Assembly (NCBI GenBank): GCA_045536025.1
Contig: JAZSMT010000018.1
Coordinates: 1 to 30,844, forward strand
Source: HGM11412 sp045536025
Lineage (GTDB): Bacteria; Bacillota; Clostridia; Christensenellales; Borkfalkiaceae
Direction: 5' to 3'
Length of the DNA stretch: 30,844 bases
The number at the start of each line of letters is the position of its first letter. Positions within the stretch are counted from its first letter, which is position 1. The position numbers were made by a program, and so were the translations under genes. Below, one piece after another: positions 14,412 through 21,763 of this stretch. Below the pieces are notes generated by a model. It was given only the letters and a program-made list of their open reading frames with translations. It did no database searches and was not told where the DNA came from.

Positions 14412-15524
14412 ATGGCAAACTATTATGACGTTTTAGGCGTTAAAAAGGACGCTACTCAAGACGAAATTAAAACTCAATACAGAAAGCTTGCCCGTCAATA
14501 CCACCCAGACCTTCATCCTGGGGATGAAAAAGCGGCTGCTAAGTTTAAGGAGATTAACGAGGCTAACGAGGTTTTATCAGACCCCGAAAAGAGAAAGAAA
14601 TACGACTTTGAGCTTGAAAACCCCGGTATGGGCGGTTTCAATTTCGGTGGCGACGGTGGATTTGGCGGTTTCGGCGATATATTCGGCGATATTTTCAGCT
14701 CGTTTACGGGTGGTGCATCAAGCCAGAGGGCAGAGCAAAACCGCAAAGGTCAAGATATAACCTTAGAGGTTGAGCTTTCCTTTTTAGACGCTGCTAAGGG
14801 CTGTAAACGCGAGATTAAATACAATAGAAACGAGCCTTGTGCTAAGTGTAGAGGCACGGGTGCTATGAACGGAACTTCATACACGACTTGCTCAACCTGT
14901 AACGGTAGCGGTCAAGTGCAGTACGTTTCGGGCGGTGGATTTTTCCGTTCAATTAGCGTAAAACCGTGTAAGGACTGTAATGGAACGGGTAAAAAGATTA
15001 CCGAAAAATGTGCTGACTGTAACGGTAAAGGCTACAATAGGGCGCAAACCGTCGTTACGCTTGATATTCCTGCAGGGGCTGACAACAATTCGTATATGAT
15101 TAAGCGCGGTTACGGCAACGCCTCCACGATGGGTGGAGATGCGGGCGACTTGATAGTAGTATTTAAGCTTTTACCGCACAAGCTGTTTAAAAGAAAGAAT
15201 TTCGACCTTTACGTTGAACTTCCCGTATCGTTTATGACGGCGTGCTTGGGCGGTAAGGTTAAAATTCCCACGCTTGACGACGTGCAGGAATTAACTATCC
15301 CCGAAGGCACTCAAAGCGGAAAGACCATCATCGTTAGAGGTAAGGGCATAAAAACGCGTAACGGAGTTGGCGATATGTACGTTACCGTTATAGTGGAAGT
15401 TCCCTCAAAGCTTTCAAAATCGGCAAAGAAAATGCTTGAAAGATTTGACGACGAGCTTGAAATTAAAAATTACGAAAAAATGAAAAAATACAGCGACAGT
15501 ATGGATTCGCTGTACGGTAAATGA
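14412..15524 (+). CDS. dnaJ: Chaperone DnaJ (Hsp40, type I)
   Basis: A 370-aa type I DnaJ that stimulates DnaK ATPase and delivers substrates. The J domain is at 1-70 with catalytic HPD at 31-33. A Gly/Phe-rich region follows at about 71-101. The zinc domain has all four CxxCxGxG repeats (143-150, 160-167, 186-193, 200-207), and the C-terminal substrate domains complete it. Ribosome site AAAGGA. Last gene of the operon; transcription should end at 15657-15692. Confidence 0.98.
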   Translation: MANYYDVLGVKKDATQDEIKTQYRKLARQYHPDLHPGDEKAAAKFKEINEANEVLSDPEKRKKYDFELENPGMGGFNFGGDGGFGGFGDIFGDIFSSFTGGASSQRAEQNRKGQDITLEVELSFLDAAKGCKREIKYNRNEPCAKCRGTGAMNGTSYTTCSTCNGSGQVQYVSGGGFFRSISVKPCKDCNGTGKKITEKCADCNGKGYNRAQTVVTLDIPAGADNNSYMIKRGYGNASTMGGDAGDLIVVFKLLPHKLFKRKNFDLYVELPVSFMTACLGGKVKIPTLDDVQELTIPEGTQSGKTIIVRGKGIKTRNGVGDMYVTVIVEVPSKLSKSAKKMLERFDDELEIKNYEKMKKYSDSMDSLYGK

Positions 15525-15656
15525 TAAAAAGGAGCAAATTACCGCTCTTCCCATAGGGATTGTCCAAAGCAATTAAACAAATTCCAATTTTTCGAACACG
15601 TAATCTTTGTGGGAAATACTTTCAAATGAAAGTTGTATGTTTTCAATACGAAAAGG

Positions 15657-15692
15657 AAAAGACTAACGAAATTTTCGTTAGTCTTTTATTTT
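15657..15692. terminator. Bidirectional terminator between dnaJ and the minus-strand surface protein gene
   Basis: AAAAGACTAACGAAA and TTTCGTTAGTCTTTT form a near-perfect palindrome (15657-15687) with T-rich sequence on either strand. It ends the heat-shock operon, and could also end the converging gene whose stop is at 15738. The 130 bases before it (15525-15656) hold no gene, but some short stems. Confidence 0.85.
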
Positions 15693-15737
15693 GTCTAAAA
15701 AATCCCTACTAGAAGAGCAACTTATGTGCGGTGTTTT

Positions 15738-18230
15738 TTATTTGTTTAAGTTGTGGTCCTCTTTATCAAATAGTAACTTTTTTTCTATAAACAGCGCAAC
15801 GAGCGTTACGGTAAGTGCAATAACTAGTATCATTAGCGTATTGTTAAAGTGGCGACTGCCGTTGCTTGATACTACGTTTATCTTCGACGTTGCACTAGTA
15901 ATTTCTTGGGGTAACGTATCGCTTAAATAACCGCTTATAACGTATCCTATATAGTTGCCGTCTAAATCGCTAACAAGCGTCATTGAAACGCCGTTAAAAG
16001 TAATTTTAGATACGGCTTTTACAGATTGCCCTTTTGATAGCGTTTGAGTTTTATAATTGTAATCAAAAAGCGGTTTTGCAAAAGCGGTGGTGTCGTTAGT
16101 TATAAACGCGTTAGCAGAGTTAAGGTCGGTTATTGAAATTTCAAAATCGGTATAATAGTTTGAGGGAATTACTGCCGAGTCGTAAACGGTATTGGGCGCG
16201 TATTCGGTAGACGTTTTTCTAACTAGCGCAACGAGCTTGTCAGAATGCGACACTAAATAGTAGTTTTCAATCTCGGCTACCACCAAATAAACCTTGCTAG
16301 GGTTGGGGTTAGAAATGGGGGTAATTGAGCTGAAATTACCGCTTTCGTCATAATCGTTAATTGATACTTTAAAAAGCTTTGCCGTTTGATTAACCGTTAC
16401 AAACTTAGGTTCAATTATATCTAAAGGCGATACCTCTTTCGCGCTGATTTCAGAAAGGTTTTCAATTTCAAGGTCGTTATCTTTGGTAATTAGTATGCAG
16501 GCGTTTGAAAGGGCGTAGCACCTATCGCTATGGTAGTTAAGCTCAATATCTTTTACAGGTAGGTCGGTTGAAAATTTATACGACGTATAGTTAGAGTAGT
16601 CTTTATAATCGTATTTGTAAACAACGTTACCGTCGCTTAAGATATAAACGTTGCCTGCAAAATCGACTTTAATAGATTTAACAGAGTAATCAATAGTTGC
16701 AAGATTATTTAAAACGCCGTTTTTGAGTTTAACGAGCTGTTTATTCGTTCCGTCTTGCTCGTCAACTACCATATAAACGTTTCCAAATATATCAACGCAA
16801 ACTTTCTCGGCAATGCCTTTTATTGGGGTGTTGCCGTTTAATTTTGAGTTCTTAATTTCTGAAAGCTCGTTGTCTTCCGATGGAAGGGTGAGCTTGTGAA
16901 CGTTAACTGCGTTGTGTTCAAAATTATGAAGGGCGTAATCAGTATAGTAAAACTCGCCGTCAAGATAAAATAGTGAGGTTACCGATTCGCTTTCTATCGA
17001 GTAAATTTTTGAAAGCGCTCCGTTAGATACGTCGTACAAGGCAAGTGTTTTATCTGCATATATCGCTATATGCGTATCCGAACAAGTAATATATTTAACG
17101 TGAAGTTCGGCGTTTTCATTATACAAAGGTTCTAACCTAAACGATTGATAGCGATTTTCAGCGTTTTTATCAAGCGAAACTTTAACTATTCGCTTGTAAA
17201 CCGTTCCGTCTGCTTTTGCCTCGCCGTCATCTAAAACGTAGGCGTAATTTTCGCTTAAGGATATTGAATATGCGTTGTTGGTTAAGCGGTAATCAGCGGT
17301 TGATTCTGTTGTGATTGCAAAGTCGGTAAACTCACCGCTTGCAGGGTTAATTGCCTGAATACATTTAAGAGTGGGGTCGGCAATTAAAAGATGCCCGTCC
17401 ATCACCGTTAACCCTTGCGGGTTTGATATATGTCCAAGCGAGGATACGCTGTCGGTTGCAACTACGAGCTCAAGCGTTTTATTGCTTCCCTTTTCCACCT
17501 TAAAAATACCGCTACTTGAAGATAGGTAAACGTAACTACCGCACTCTGCCATATAGTTTACGTCAACCGAAACGTCAGCCACCACGTAGGAGGTGGAAGT
17601 TGCAACCTCAAAGCAGTAAAGCTTACCGCCGAATAAATAGTAAACGTCGTTCTCTTCCGAAATAAAAGCGTTTTTAGTGGTAAAGTTGTGAGTAGATTTT
17701 TTAGTAAAGTTTAAGCCGTTTTCGGTTGATACCGTATAAACGACGATTGAGTTGTTGGTGTTAGTAATTAAGTAATTTCCCGTTATCGAGAAAAAGTTAG
17801 AGCTGGTTACGCTAGTTTCAGTAGGTTCGCTCGACAAATCGTCAGCCACAACGTAGTAGAGGCGCGAATTGCTGAGATATAAAACGTAACCGCCGTATTC
17901 TTCAGCGTGGGTTACGTTGTAAATCGTGGAGTGAGAACTTATAGCCTCAAACTTTTCTTTAGTTGGGTTGTAAACGGAAATTCTATCAAATTCCGAAGTG
18001 CCGTCAGCTTTACCGATATGCTCAGATATTACCATATAACCGCTACTTGAATAACTTACCGATATCGGCGATTTAAGCTCGTAAAGCTGTATGGCGGAAG
18101 AGGGTAAAAATGTGGTAACGTCAGCCGATTTAACGGTGTCGGTTTGAGCGGTAGCCGAAAAGCGCGGGATAAAAACCGCAAAACATAAAACCGATATAAC
18201 CGATAAAATTAAAAGTGCAAACTTTCTCAT
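15738..18230 (-). CDS. Large cell-surface protein: signal peptide, beta-propeller-like ectodomain, C-terminal TM anchor
   Basis: An 830-aa protein with no named family that I recognise. The N-terminus MRKFALLILSVISVLCFAVF is a signal peptide, with SATAQ as likely cleavage region. The ectodomain is Ser/Thr/Tyr-rich with repeated short beta strands and motifs such as ISNPQGLTVMDGHLLIADP and VCVDIFGNVYMVVD, the pattern of NHL/SMP-30-type propellers, probably two of them. An SH3-like region lies at about 717-771, a TM helix at 798-815, and a short charged tail faces the cytoplasm. The start has AAGGGCG upstream and its own promoter. It may bind a ligand or wall component at the surface. Its design matches the smaller protein at 19052. 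Confidence 0.82.
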   Translation of the reverse strand: MRKFALLILSVISVLCFAVFIPRFSATAQTDTVKSADVTTFLPSSAIQLYELKSPISVSYSSSGYMVISEHIGKADGTSEFDRISVYNPTKEKFEAISSHSTIYNVTHAEEYGGYVLYLSNSRLYYVVADDLSSEPTETSVTSSNFFSITGNYLITNTNNSIVVYTVSTENGLNFTKKSTHNFTTKNAFISEENDVYYLFGGKLYCFEVATSTSYVVADVSVDVNYMAECGSYVYLSSSSGIFKVEKGSNKTLELVVATDSVSSLGHISNPQGLTVMDGHLLIADPTLKCIQAINPASGEFTDFAITTESTADYRLTNNAYSISLSENYAYVLDDGEAKADGTVYKRIVKVSLDKNAENRYQSFRLEPLYNENAELHVKYITCSDTHIAIYADKTLALYDVSNGALSKIYSIESESVTSLFYLDGEFYYTDYALHNFEHNAVNVHKLTLPSEDNELSEIKNSKLNGNTPIKGIAEKVCVDIFGNVYMVVDEQDGTNKQLVKLKNGVLNNLATIDYSVKSIKVDFAGNVYILSDGNVVYKYDYKDYSNYTSYKFSTDLPVKDIELNYHSDRCYALSNACILITKDNDLEIENLSEISAKEVSPLDIIEPKFVTVNQTAKLFKVSINDYDESGNFSSITPISNPNPSKVYLVVAEIENYYLVSHSDKLVALVRKTSTEYAPNTVYDSAVIPSNYYTDFEISITDLNSANAFITNDTTAFAKPLFDYNYKTQTLSKGQSVKAVSKITFNGVSMTLVSDLDGNYIGYVISGYLSDTLPQEITSATSKINVVSSNGSRHFNNTLMILVIALTVTLVALFIEKKLLFDKEDHNLNK

Positions 18231-18261
18231 AACGCCCTTGTATATAAATATTACTTAAGTA

Positions 18262-18290
18262 AGTATAACATTATTTCATTATTATTTCAA
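18262..18290 (-). promoter_or_regulatory. Promoter of the 830-aa surface protein gene
   Basis: Minus strand: TTGAAA (18285-18290), 17 bases, TATACT (18262-18267). About 32 bases separate the -10 element from the start codon. Confidence 0.72.
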
Positions 18291-18374
18291 TAAAACTTAG
18301 AATAATTTTTTAAAACTACTATAAATTTTTCGTTTGCGTCTTAATCTGTCAACATTAAAGCATTATCATAAAAG

Positions 18375-18388
18375 CGAACAAATGTTCG
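18375..18388. promoter_or_regulatory. LexA (SOS) box
   Basis: CGAACAAATGTTCG is a perfect match to the Gram-positive LexA consensus CGAAC-N4-GTTCG. It lies in the 363-base divergent intergenic region, about 110 bases before the -35 of the plus-strand promoter at 18499 and about 85 bases upstream of the minus-strand promoter at 18262. A weak plus-strand promoter (TTAATC, 17 bases, TATCAT) ends just before it. Which gene it controls is not settled by position alone. Confidence 0.75.
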
Positions 18389-18498
18389 TAAAATATCTAA
18401 TTTTATAATCAAAAATATTGAAAGTCAAGTGGTTATGACAGGGTTGCGACATATTTTGAATAAAAATAAATTAATTTGTTCAAAATTGTCATATTCAG

Positions 18499-18527
18499 TT
18501 GAAAAAAGGGATGTGTTTGCTTATAAT
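18499..18527 (+). promoter_or_regulatory. Promoter of the phage-type cassette
   Basis: TTGAAA (18499-18504), 17 bases, TATAAT (18522-18527), 67 bases before the start of the 153-aa gene. It may carry transcription into the packaging genes, although an opposite-strand gene lies in between. Confidence 0.8.
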
Positions 18528-18593
18528 TTGAATAGATTAGGTCGTTTACGGCAATTTTGTTAAATTTAATTTCGAACAAAATGGAGGAATATT

Positions 18594-19055
18594 ATGGTAA
18601 AATACGCAAAAACAATATTATCAGCTTACAATCAAATTTCGGGTATTATTACTCAAATTGAAAACGTTATTCAAAGGCGTGCAAAAAATTCATTTTATTT
18701 AAGGTGTGATACCGCCTCTTTTGCCGAACAACTTTTAAGTCTTGGGGAAATAAGAAAAGACCTTATCGAGTTAAAATTTATCGCGGACGATATTTTAAGC
18801 ATGATAAAGCCTGAAGATAGAACGCTTATTCTTTATAAATATATGGGAATTGTGCCAGAGGATGAAAACTTTGACCACACCTCTCGCAATTATTTCAGAA
18901 AGCAGATAAAAGCACTTGAAAGGTTTACTAATAAGTTAGTGTCTAATGGTTATGACGAAGATTGGTTTCAAAAAAAATATCTTAAAATTGCCTTTATTTC
19001 AGGCGTTTATAAAAAGACGCTACTTGAAGAAGGTAAAAAGCACGTGAGATATTAA
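18594..19055 (+). CDS. Small phage-type protein, possible late-gene regulator
   Basis: A 153-aa soluble, mostly helical, basic protein. I cannot assign a family with confidence. The last half, from KPEDRTLILYKYMGI (about 71-85) through HTSRNYFRKQIKALERF (about 95-111), resembles the sigma-region-4-like helix-turn-helix of ArpU/RinA-type phage regulators, which often sit just before the terminase genes. Ribosome site GGAGG lies at 18583-18587. It ends in a four-base convergent overlap with the minus-strand gene. It could equally be a small packaging-associated protein. Confidence 0.6.
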   Translation: MVKYAKTILSAYNQISGIITQIENVIQRRAKNSFYLRCDTASFAEQLLSLGEIRKDLIELKFIADDILSMIKPEDRTLILYKYMGIVPEDENFDHTSRNYFRKQIKALERFTNKLVSNGYDEDWFQKKYLKIAFISGVYKKTLLEEGKKHVRY

Positions 19056-19792
19056 TCGGTTGAAAATTCGTTTTGTTCTTCACCCGTACGGTTTTTTTGA
19101 GGTTTGAATAAAAAATATACTACCGAGATTGAAACGACTGATATTCCTACAATAATTATAAGTTGCAAATTTTCGCCAAGCGGAAAGGTTGAAACGGTAG
19201 GTTGTTTGTCAGTTGTAGGTTCTTCGTTGGTGGGTGGTTCTTCTTCACTTTCAATAGGATCGGGATTAGGTGTTACCGAAAAGGGGTTTAGGCAGGTTTT
19301 GTCAACGTAGCCTAGCTTTTTAGAGTAGTAAACGTAGCATAAAACTTTATCGCCCGACTCTATCTCGCCATAGTAATACATAACTTCGTTTTTAGGTAGG
19401 TTGAAATAGGGGGTTTTAAGCTCAACGTCGTTAAATAAAATGTCTGAGGTGTCGGTAGACACCTTTATTATTGAAAAAGGTGCGGTAGGTTCTACCGTTG
19501 CGGGCGAAAGGTCTGTTTCACTCATATAACCTATAATGACGGGGCAGTCTTTACTGCCGTCGCCGTAAGATACTTTGACGGTGGAGCTGATTTTGCTTTC
19601 AACTTTAACGTAATAGGTCTTTGGGATTTCAAACATAGGCTCTGTTAAATCGCCGTCAGAGTATATTATTGCACCGTCGGTTAAAACCCTCATATACTGA
19701 GAGGTTTGGGCTAAAACCTTATCGCTTTTAGTATTTAAAAATATAGTTGATAGTAGCACCGCTAATAGGGTGAATTTAATTAATGATTTCAT
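19052..19792 (-). CDS. Membrane-anchored protein with two SH3-like domains
   Basis: A 246-aa protein from the ATG at 19792; a second in-frame ATG at 19810 would add six residues. Neither start has a clear ribosome site, but the inner one gives a standard signal peptide (MKSLIKFTLLAVLLSTIFLN). Two SH3-like beta domains follow at about 33-97 and 108-170, each with a YVK or GYV strand and a GYMSETDL or GYVDKTCL end. Then come a Pro/Glu/Thr-rich linker (172-205), a TM helix (210-229) and an acidic tail. The gene lies opposite to, and inside, a phage-type operon, yet looks like a host surface protein. The layout matches the C-terminal part of the protein at 15738. Confidence 0.75.
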   Translation of the reverse strand: MKSLIKFTLLAVLLSTIFLNTKSDKVLAQTSQYMRVLTDGAIIYSDGDLTEPMFEIPKTYYVKVESKISSTVKVSYGDGSKDCPVIIGYMSETDLSPATVEPTAPFSIIKVSTDTSDILFNDVELKTPYFNLPKNEVMYYYGEIESGDKVLCYVYYSKKLGYVDKTCLNPFSVTPNPDPIESEEEPPTNEEPTTDKQPTVSTFPLGENLQLIIIVGISVVSISVVYFLFKPQKNRTGEEQNEFSTD

Positions 19793-19865
19793 AGTTAAAA
19801 CATTATACATTACAAAAGTTAGATAGATATGTCGAAAATGGCGGTTTTTAGTTGGATTTAGTCAA

Positions 19866-21299
19866 ATGGAAAAGGACGTAATTATTAAAATTAAAAAAAT
19901 AGAAGAGGAGCAACGGATAAGATACAAAAAAAACGTGCTTGAAAGATACAACAAGGGAAAGCTAAAACACAAAAAGCAAATTGCCTTTCATAAATGCAAA
20001 AAAAGGAATAGGTGGGTGTTCGGCGGTAATCGTAGTGGGAAAACCGAGTGTGGGGCGGTGGAGTGCTTGTATATGGCAAGGGGAATTCACCCTTATCGTA
20101 AAAACAAAGACGGAGTTTTCGGTTGGGTGGTATCGCTTTCACAGCAAGTGCAAAGGGACGTTGCTCAAGAAAAAATACTTAAATATATAAACCCCGATTG
20201 GATTGTAGACGTTACCATGCTATCGGGCAAAAAAGACAATTTAAAATCAGGGGTTATCGACCAAATAAGAATTAAAAACGCGCTTGGGGGAATTTCGACG
20301 ATAGGTTTTAAAAGTTGCGACCAAGGTAGAGAAAAATTTCAAGGCGCGTCGCTTGACTTCGTGTGGTTTGACGAAGAACCGCCAAAAGATATCTACGACG
20401 AGTGCCGTATGCGTGTTCTTGATAAAAAAGGGGATATATTTGGTACGATGACGCCTCTTAAAGGTCTAACTTTTATCTACGAAGAGATTTTTTTAAATAA
20501 ATTTAATTCCAAAAACGTTTGGTACGAGTTTATTGAGTGGGCGGACAATCCCTACCTTAGTAAAAGCGAAATAAAACTTTTAACCGAATCGATGAGCGAT
20601 AGTGAATTGCAGTCGAGAAGATACGGGCTTTTTTATACCGATACAGGCCCCGTTTATCCTGAGTTTGACGAAAACGTTCACGTTATAGAGCCGTTTGATA
20701 TTCCGTTTGATTGGCAAGATACGCTATCTATTGACCCGGGGCTTAAAAATCCGCTGTCTTGCCACTTTTACGCAGTTGACTACGATGGACGGGTGTTCGT
20801 GTGTGGTGAACATTACGAAAAGGGTTTATCCGTTGAAGAGCATGCAGATAGGATTAAAAATTTGGCTGAAAAGTTGGGGTGGAGAAGGGATAACCAAGGT
20901 AGATTAAACGCGCTTATCGACTCTGCTGCAAATCAAAAGACGCTAGCGGGTGTAAAAAGCGTATCTGAACTTTTTTACGATAATGGAATTAACGTTAACA
21001 GTAACGTTAACAAAGATTTGTTCACGGGTATTAATAGGGTAAAGTCGTATTTTAAAAACAACAAGCTATTCATCTTTAAAAACTGTGTAAATTTGATTAG
21101 AGAGATTAAAGCTTATCGCTGGGGGAAGGAAGACGTACCTGTAAAAAAGGACGACCACTCGCTAGACGAGCTTCGCTACTATATAATGACAAAGCCAAAA
21201 ACTGAACGTCCACACGAGCCTAAAAGTGAAGTTCTAATGAAAAAAGAACAACTTATAAGGCGGTTAAAAGGCAAAAGAGGGAGGGGTGGTTATGGATGA
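19866..21299 (+). CDS. Phage terminase large subunit
   Basis: A 477-aa DNA-packaging motor with both catalytic parts intact. The ATPase has Walker A GGNRSGKT (53-60), Walker B LDFVWFDEEPP (163-173, catalytic D169/E170) and coupling motif GTMTPLKG (193-200). The RNase H-like nuclease has acidic residues in LSIDPG (D290), ALIDSAANQK (D352) and DHSLDELRYYI (D430/D434). No truncation or frameshift is seen. It docks on the portal, cuts DNA and pumps it into the prohead. No good ribosome site is visible before ATG 19866. It overlaps the next gene. Confidence 0.95.
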   Translation: MEKDVIIKIKKIEEEQRIRYKKNVLERYNKGKLKHKKQIAFHKCKKRNRWVFGGNRSGKTECGAVECLYMARGIHPYRKNKDGVFGWVVSLSQQVQRDVAQEKILKYINPDWIVDVTMLSGKKDNLKSGVIDQIRIKNALGGISTIGFKSCDQGREKFQGASLDFVWFDEEPPKDIYDECRMRVLDKKGDIFGTMTPLKGLTFIYEEIFLNKFNSKNVWYEFIEWADNPYLSKSEIKLLTESMSDSELQSRRYGLFYTDTGPVYPEFDENVHVIEPFDIPFDWQDTLSIDPGLKNPLSCHFYAVDYDGRVFVCGEHYEKGLSVEEHADRIKNLAEKLGWRRDNQGRLNALIDSAANQKTLAGVKSVSELFYDNGINVNSNVNKDLFTGINRVKSYFKNNKLFIFKNCVNLIREIKAYRWGKEDVPVKKDDHSLDELRYYIMTKPKTERPHEPKSEVLMKKEQLIRRLKGKRGRGGYG

Positions 21300-21579
21300 T
21301 AAGAGTTTAGAAAGCGTAAAGAGCGCGCTTGAAAAACGCGCGCTTGGATACGATTCTACCGAAGTTACCGAAGAGTATTCAGACGACGGTAGTGGTGGCA
21401 TTAGAATGTTAAAGCGTAAAGTAGTTCAAAAAAACGTTCCACCCGACGTATCGGCGCTAAAGCTACTTATAGAGCTTAGTGACAGCCAAAACAAAATAGA
21501 GGACTTAAGCGACGAAGAGCTTGAAAGCGAAAAGCGTCGGTTAATAAAAATGCTTATGGAGGAAAAGTATGATAATTAA
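21292..21579 (+). CDS. Small protein resembling the C-terminal part of a terminase small subunit
   Basis: A 95-aa protein. The stretch ALEKRALGYDSTEVTEEY, followed by a Gly-rich turn and KRKVVQKNVPPDVSALKLL, recalls the segment after the DNA-binding domain in many Firmicutes small terminases (typically ALGY.YEEV...K..PPDV.A). The N-terminal helix-turn-helix is absent, and a charged helical tail is added. ATG 21292 is preferred over GTG 21286 because GGAGGGG sits just upstream. It overlaps the terminase gene. It could serve as a reduced small terminase or be unrelated; I am only moderately sure. Confidence 0.6.
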   Translation: MDDKSLESVKSALEKRALGYDSTEVTEEYSDDGSGGIRMLKRKVVQKNVPPDVSALKLLIELSDSQNKIEDLSDEELESEKRRLIKMLMEEKYDN

Positions 21580-21763
21580 AGTGGCCGATAAGCCTATCGT
21601 GTGCGATATGGGCGGATGTAAAAACAAGGCAAAGTATTTCGTTAAGAAAAAGGAGGGGCAAAGGGAATATTATAGCCTAAAACTTTGCCCCGATTGCGCT
21701 AAAAAACTGAGCGCGGAATTAGCAAAAACTATTAAAAAGGAGAAAGGCGTTGAAAAAAATTAA
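21569..21763 (+). CDS. Small zinc-ribbon-like protein
   Basis: A 64-aa basic protein with two cysteine pairs, CDMGGC (12-17) and CPDC (40-43), spaced as in a small treble-clef or ribbon zinc site. The gene has a strong ribosome site (GGAGG) inside the previous gene and overlaps the portal gene by 14 bases. Such proteins occur between terminase and portal genes in some phages, but I cannot name a function; nucleic-acid binding is a guess. Confidence 0.65.
   Translation: MIIKVADKPIVCDMGGCKNKAKYFVKKKEGQREYYSLKLCPDCAKKLSAELAKTIKKEKGVEKN

Noticed and set aside
15525..15656. 6S RNA or signal recognition particle RNA
   Set aside because: Stems are short and the conserved core sequences of those RNAs are not visible.
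18435..18563. Small open frame of about 42 codons in the divergent intergenic region
   Set aside because: It overlaps the -35/-10 promoter at 18499-18527, has no ribosome site, and its composition is not protein-like.
20992..21012. AACGTTAAC repeat inside the terminase gene
   Set aside because: It encodes an Asn/Val-rich stretch in frame and is best explained as coding sequence.
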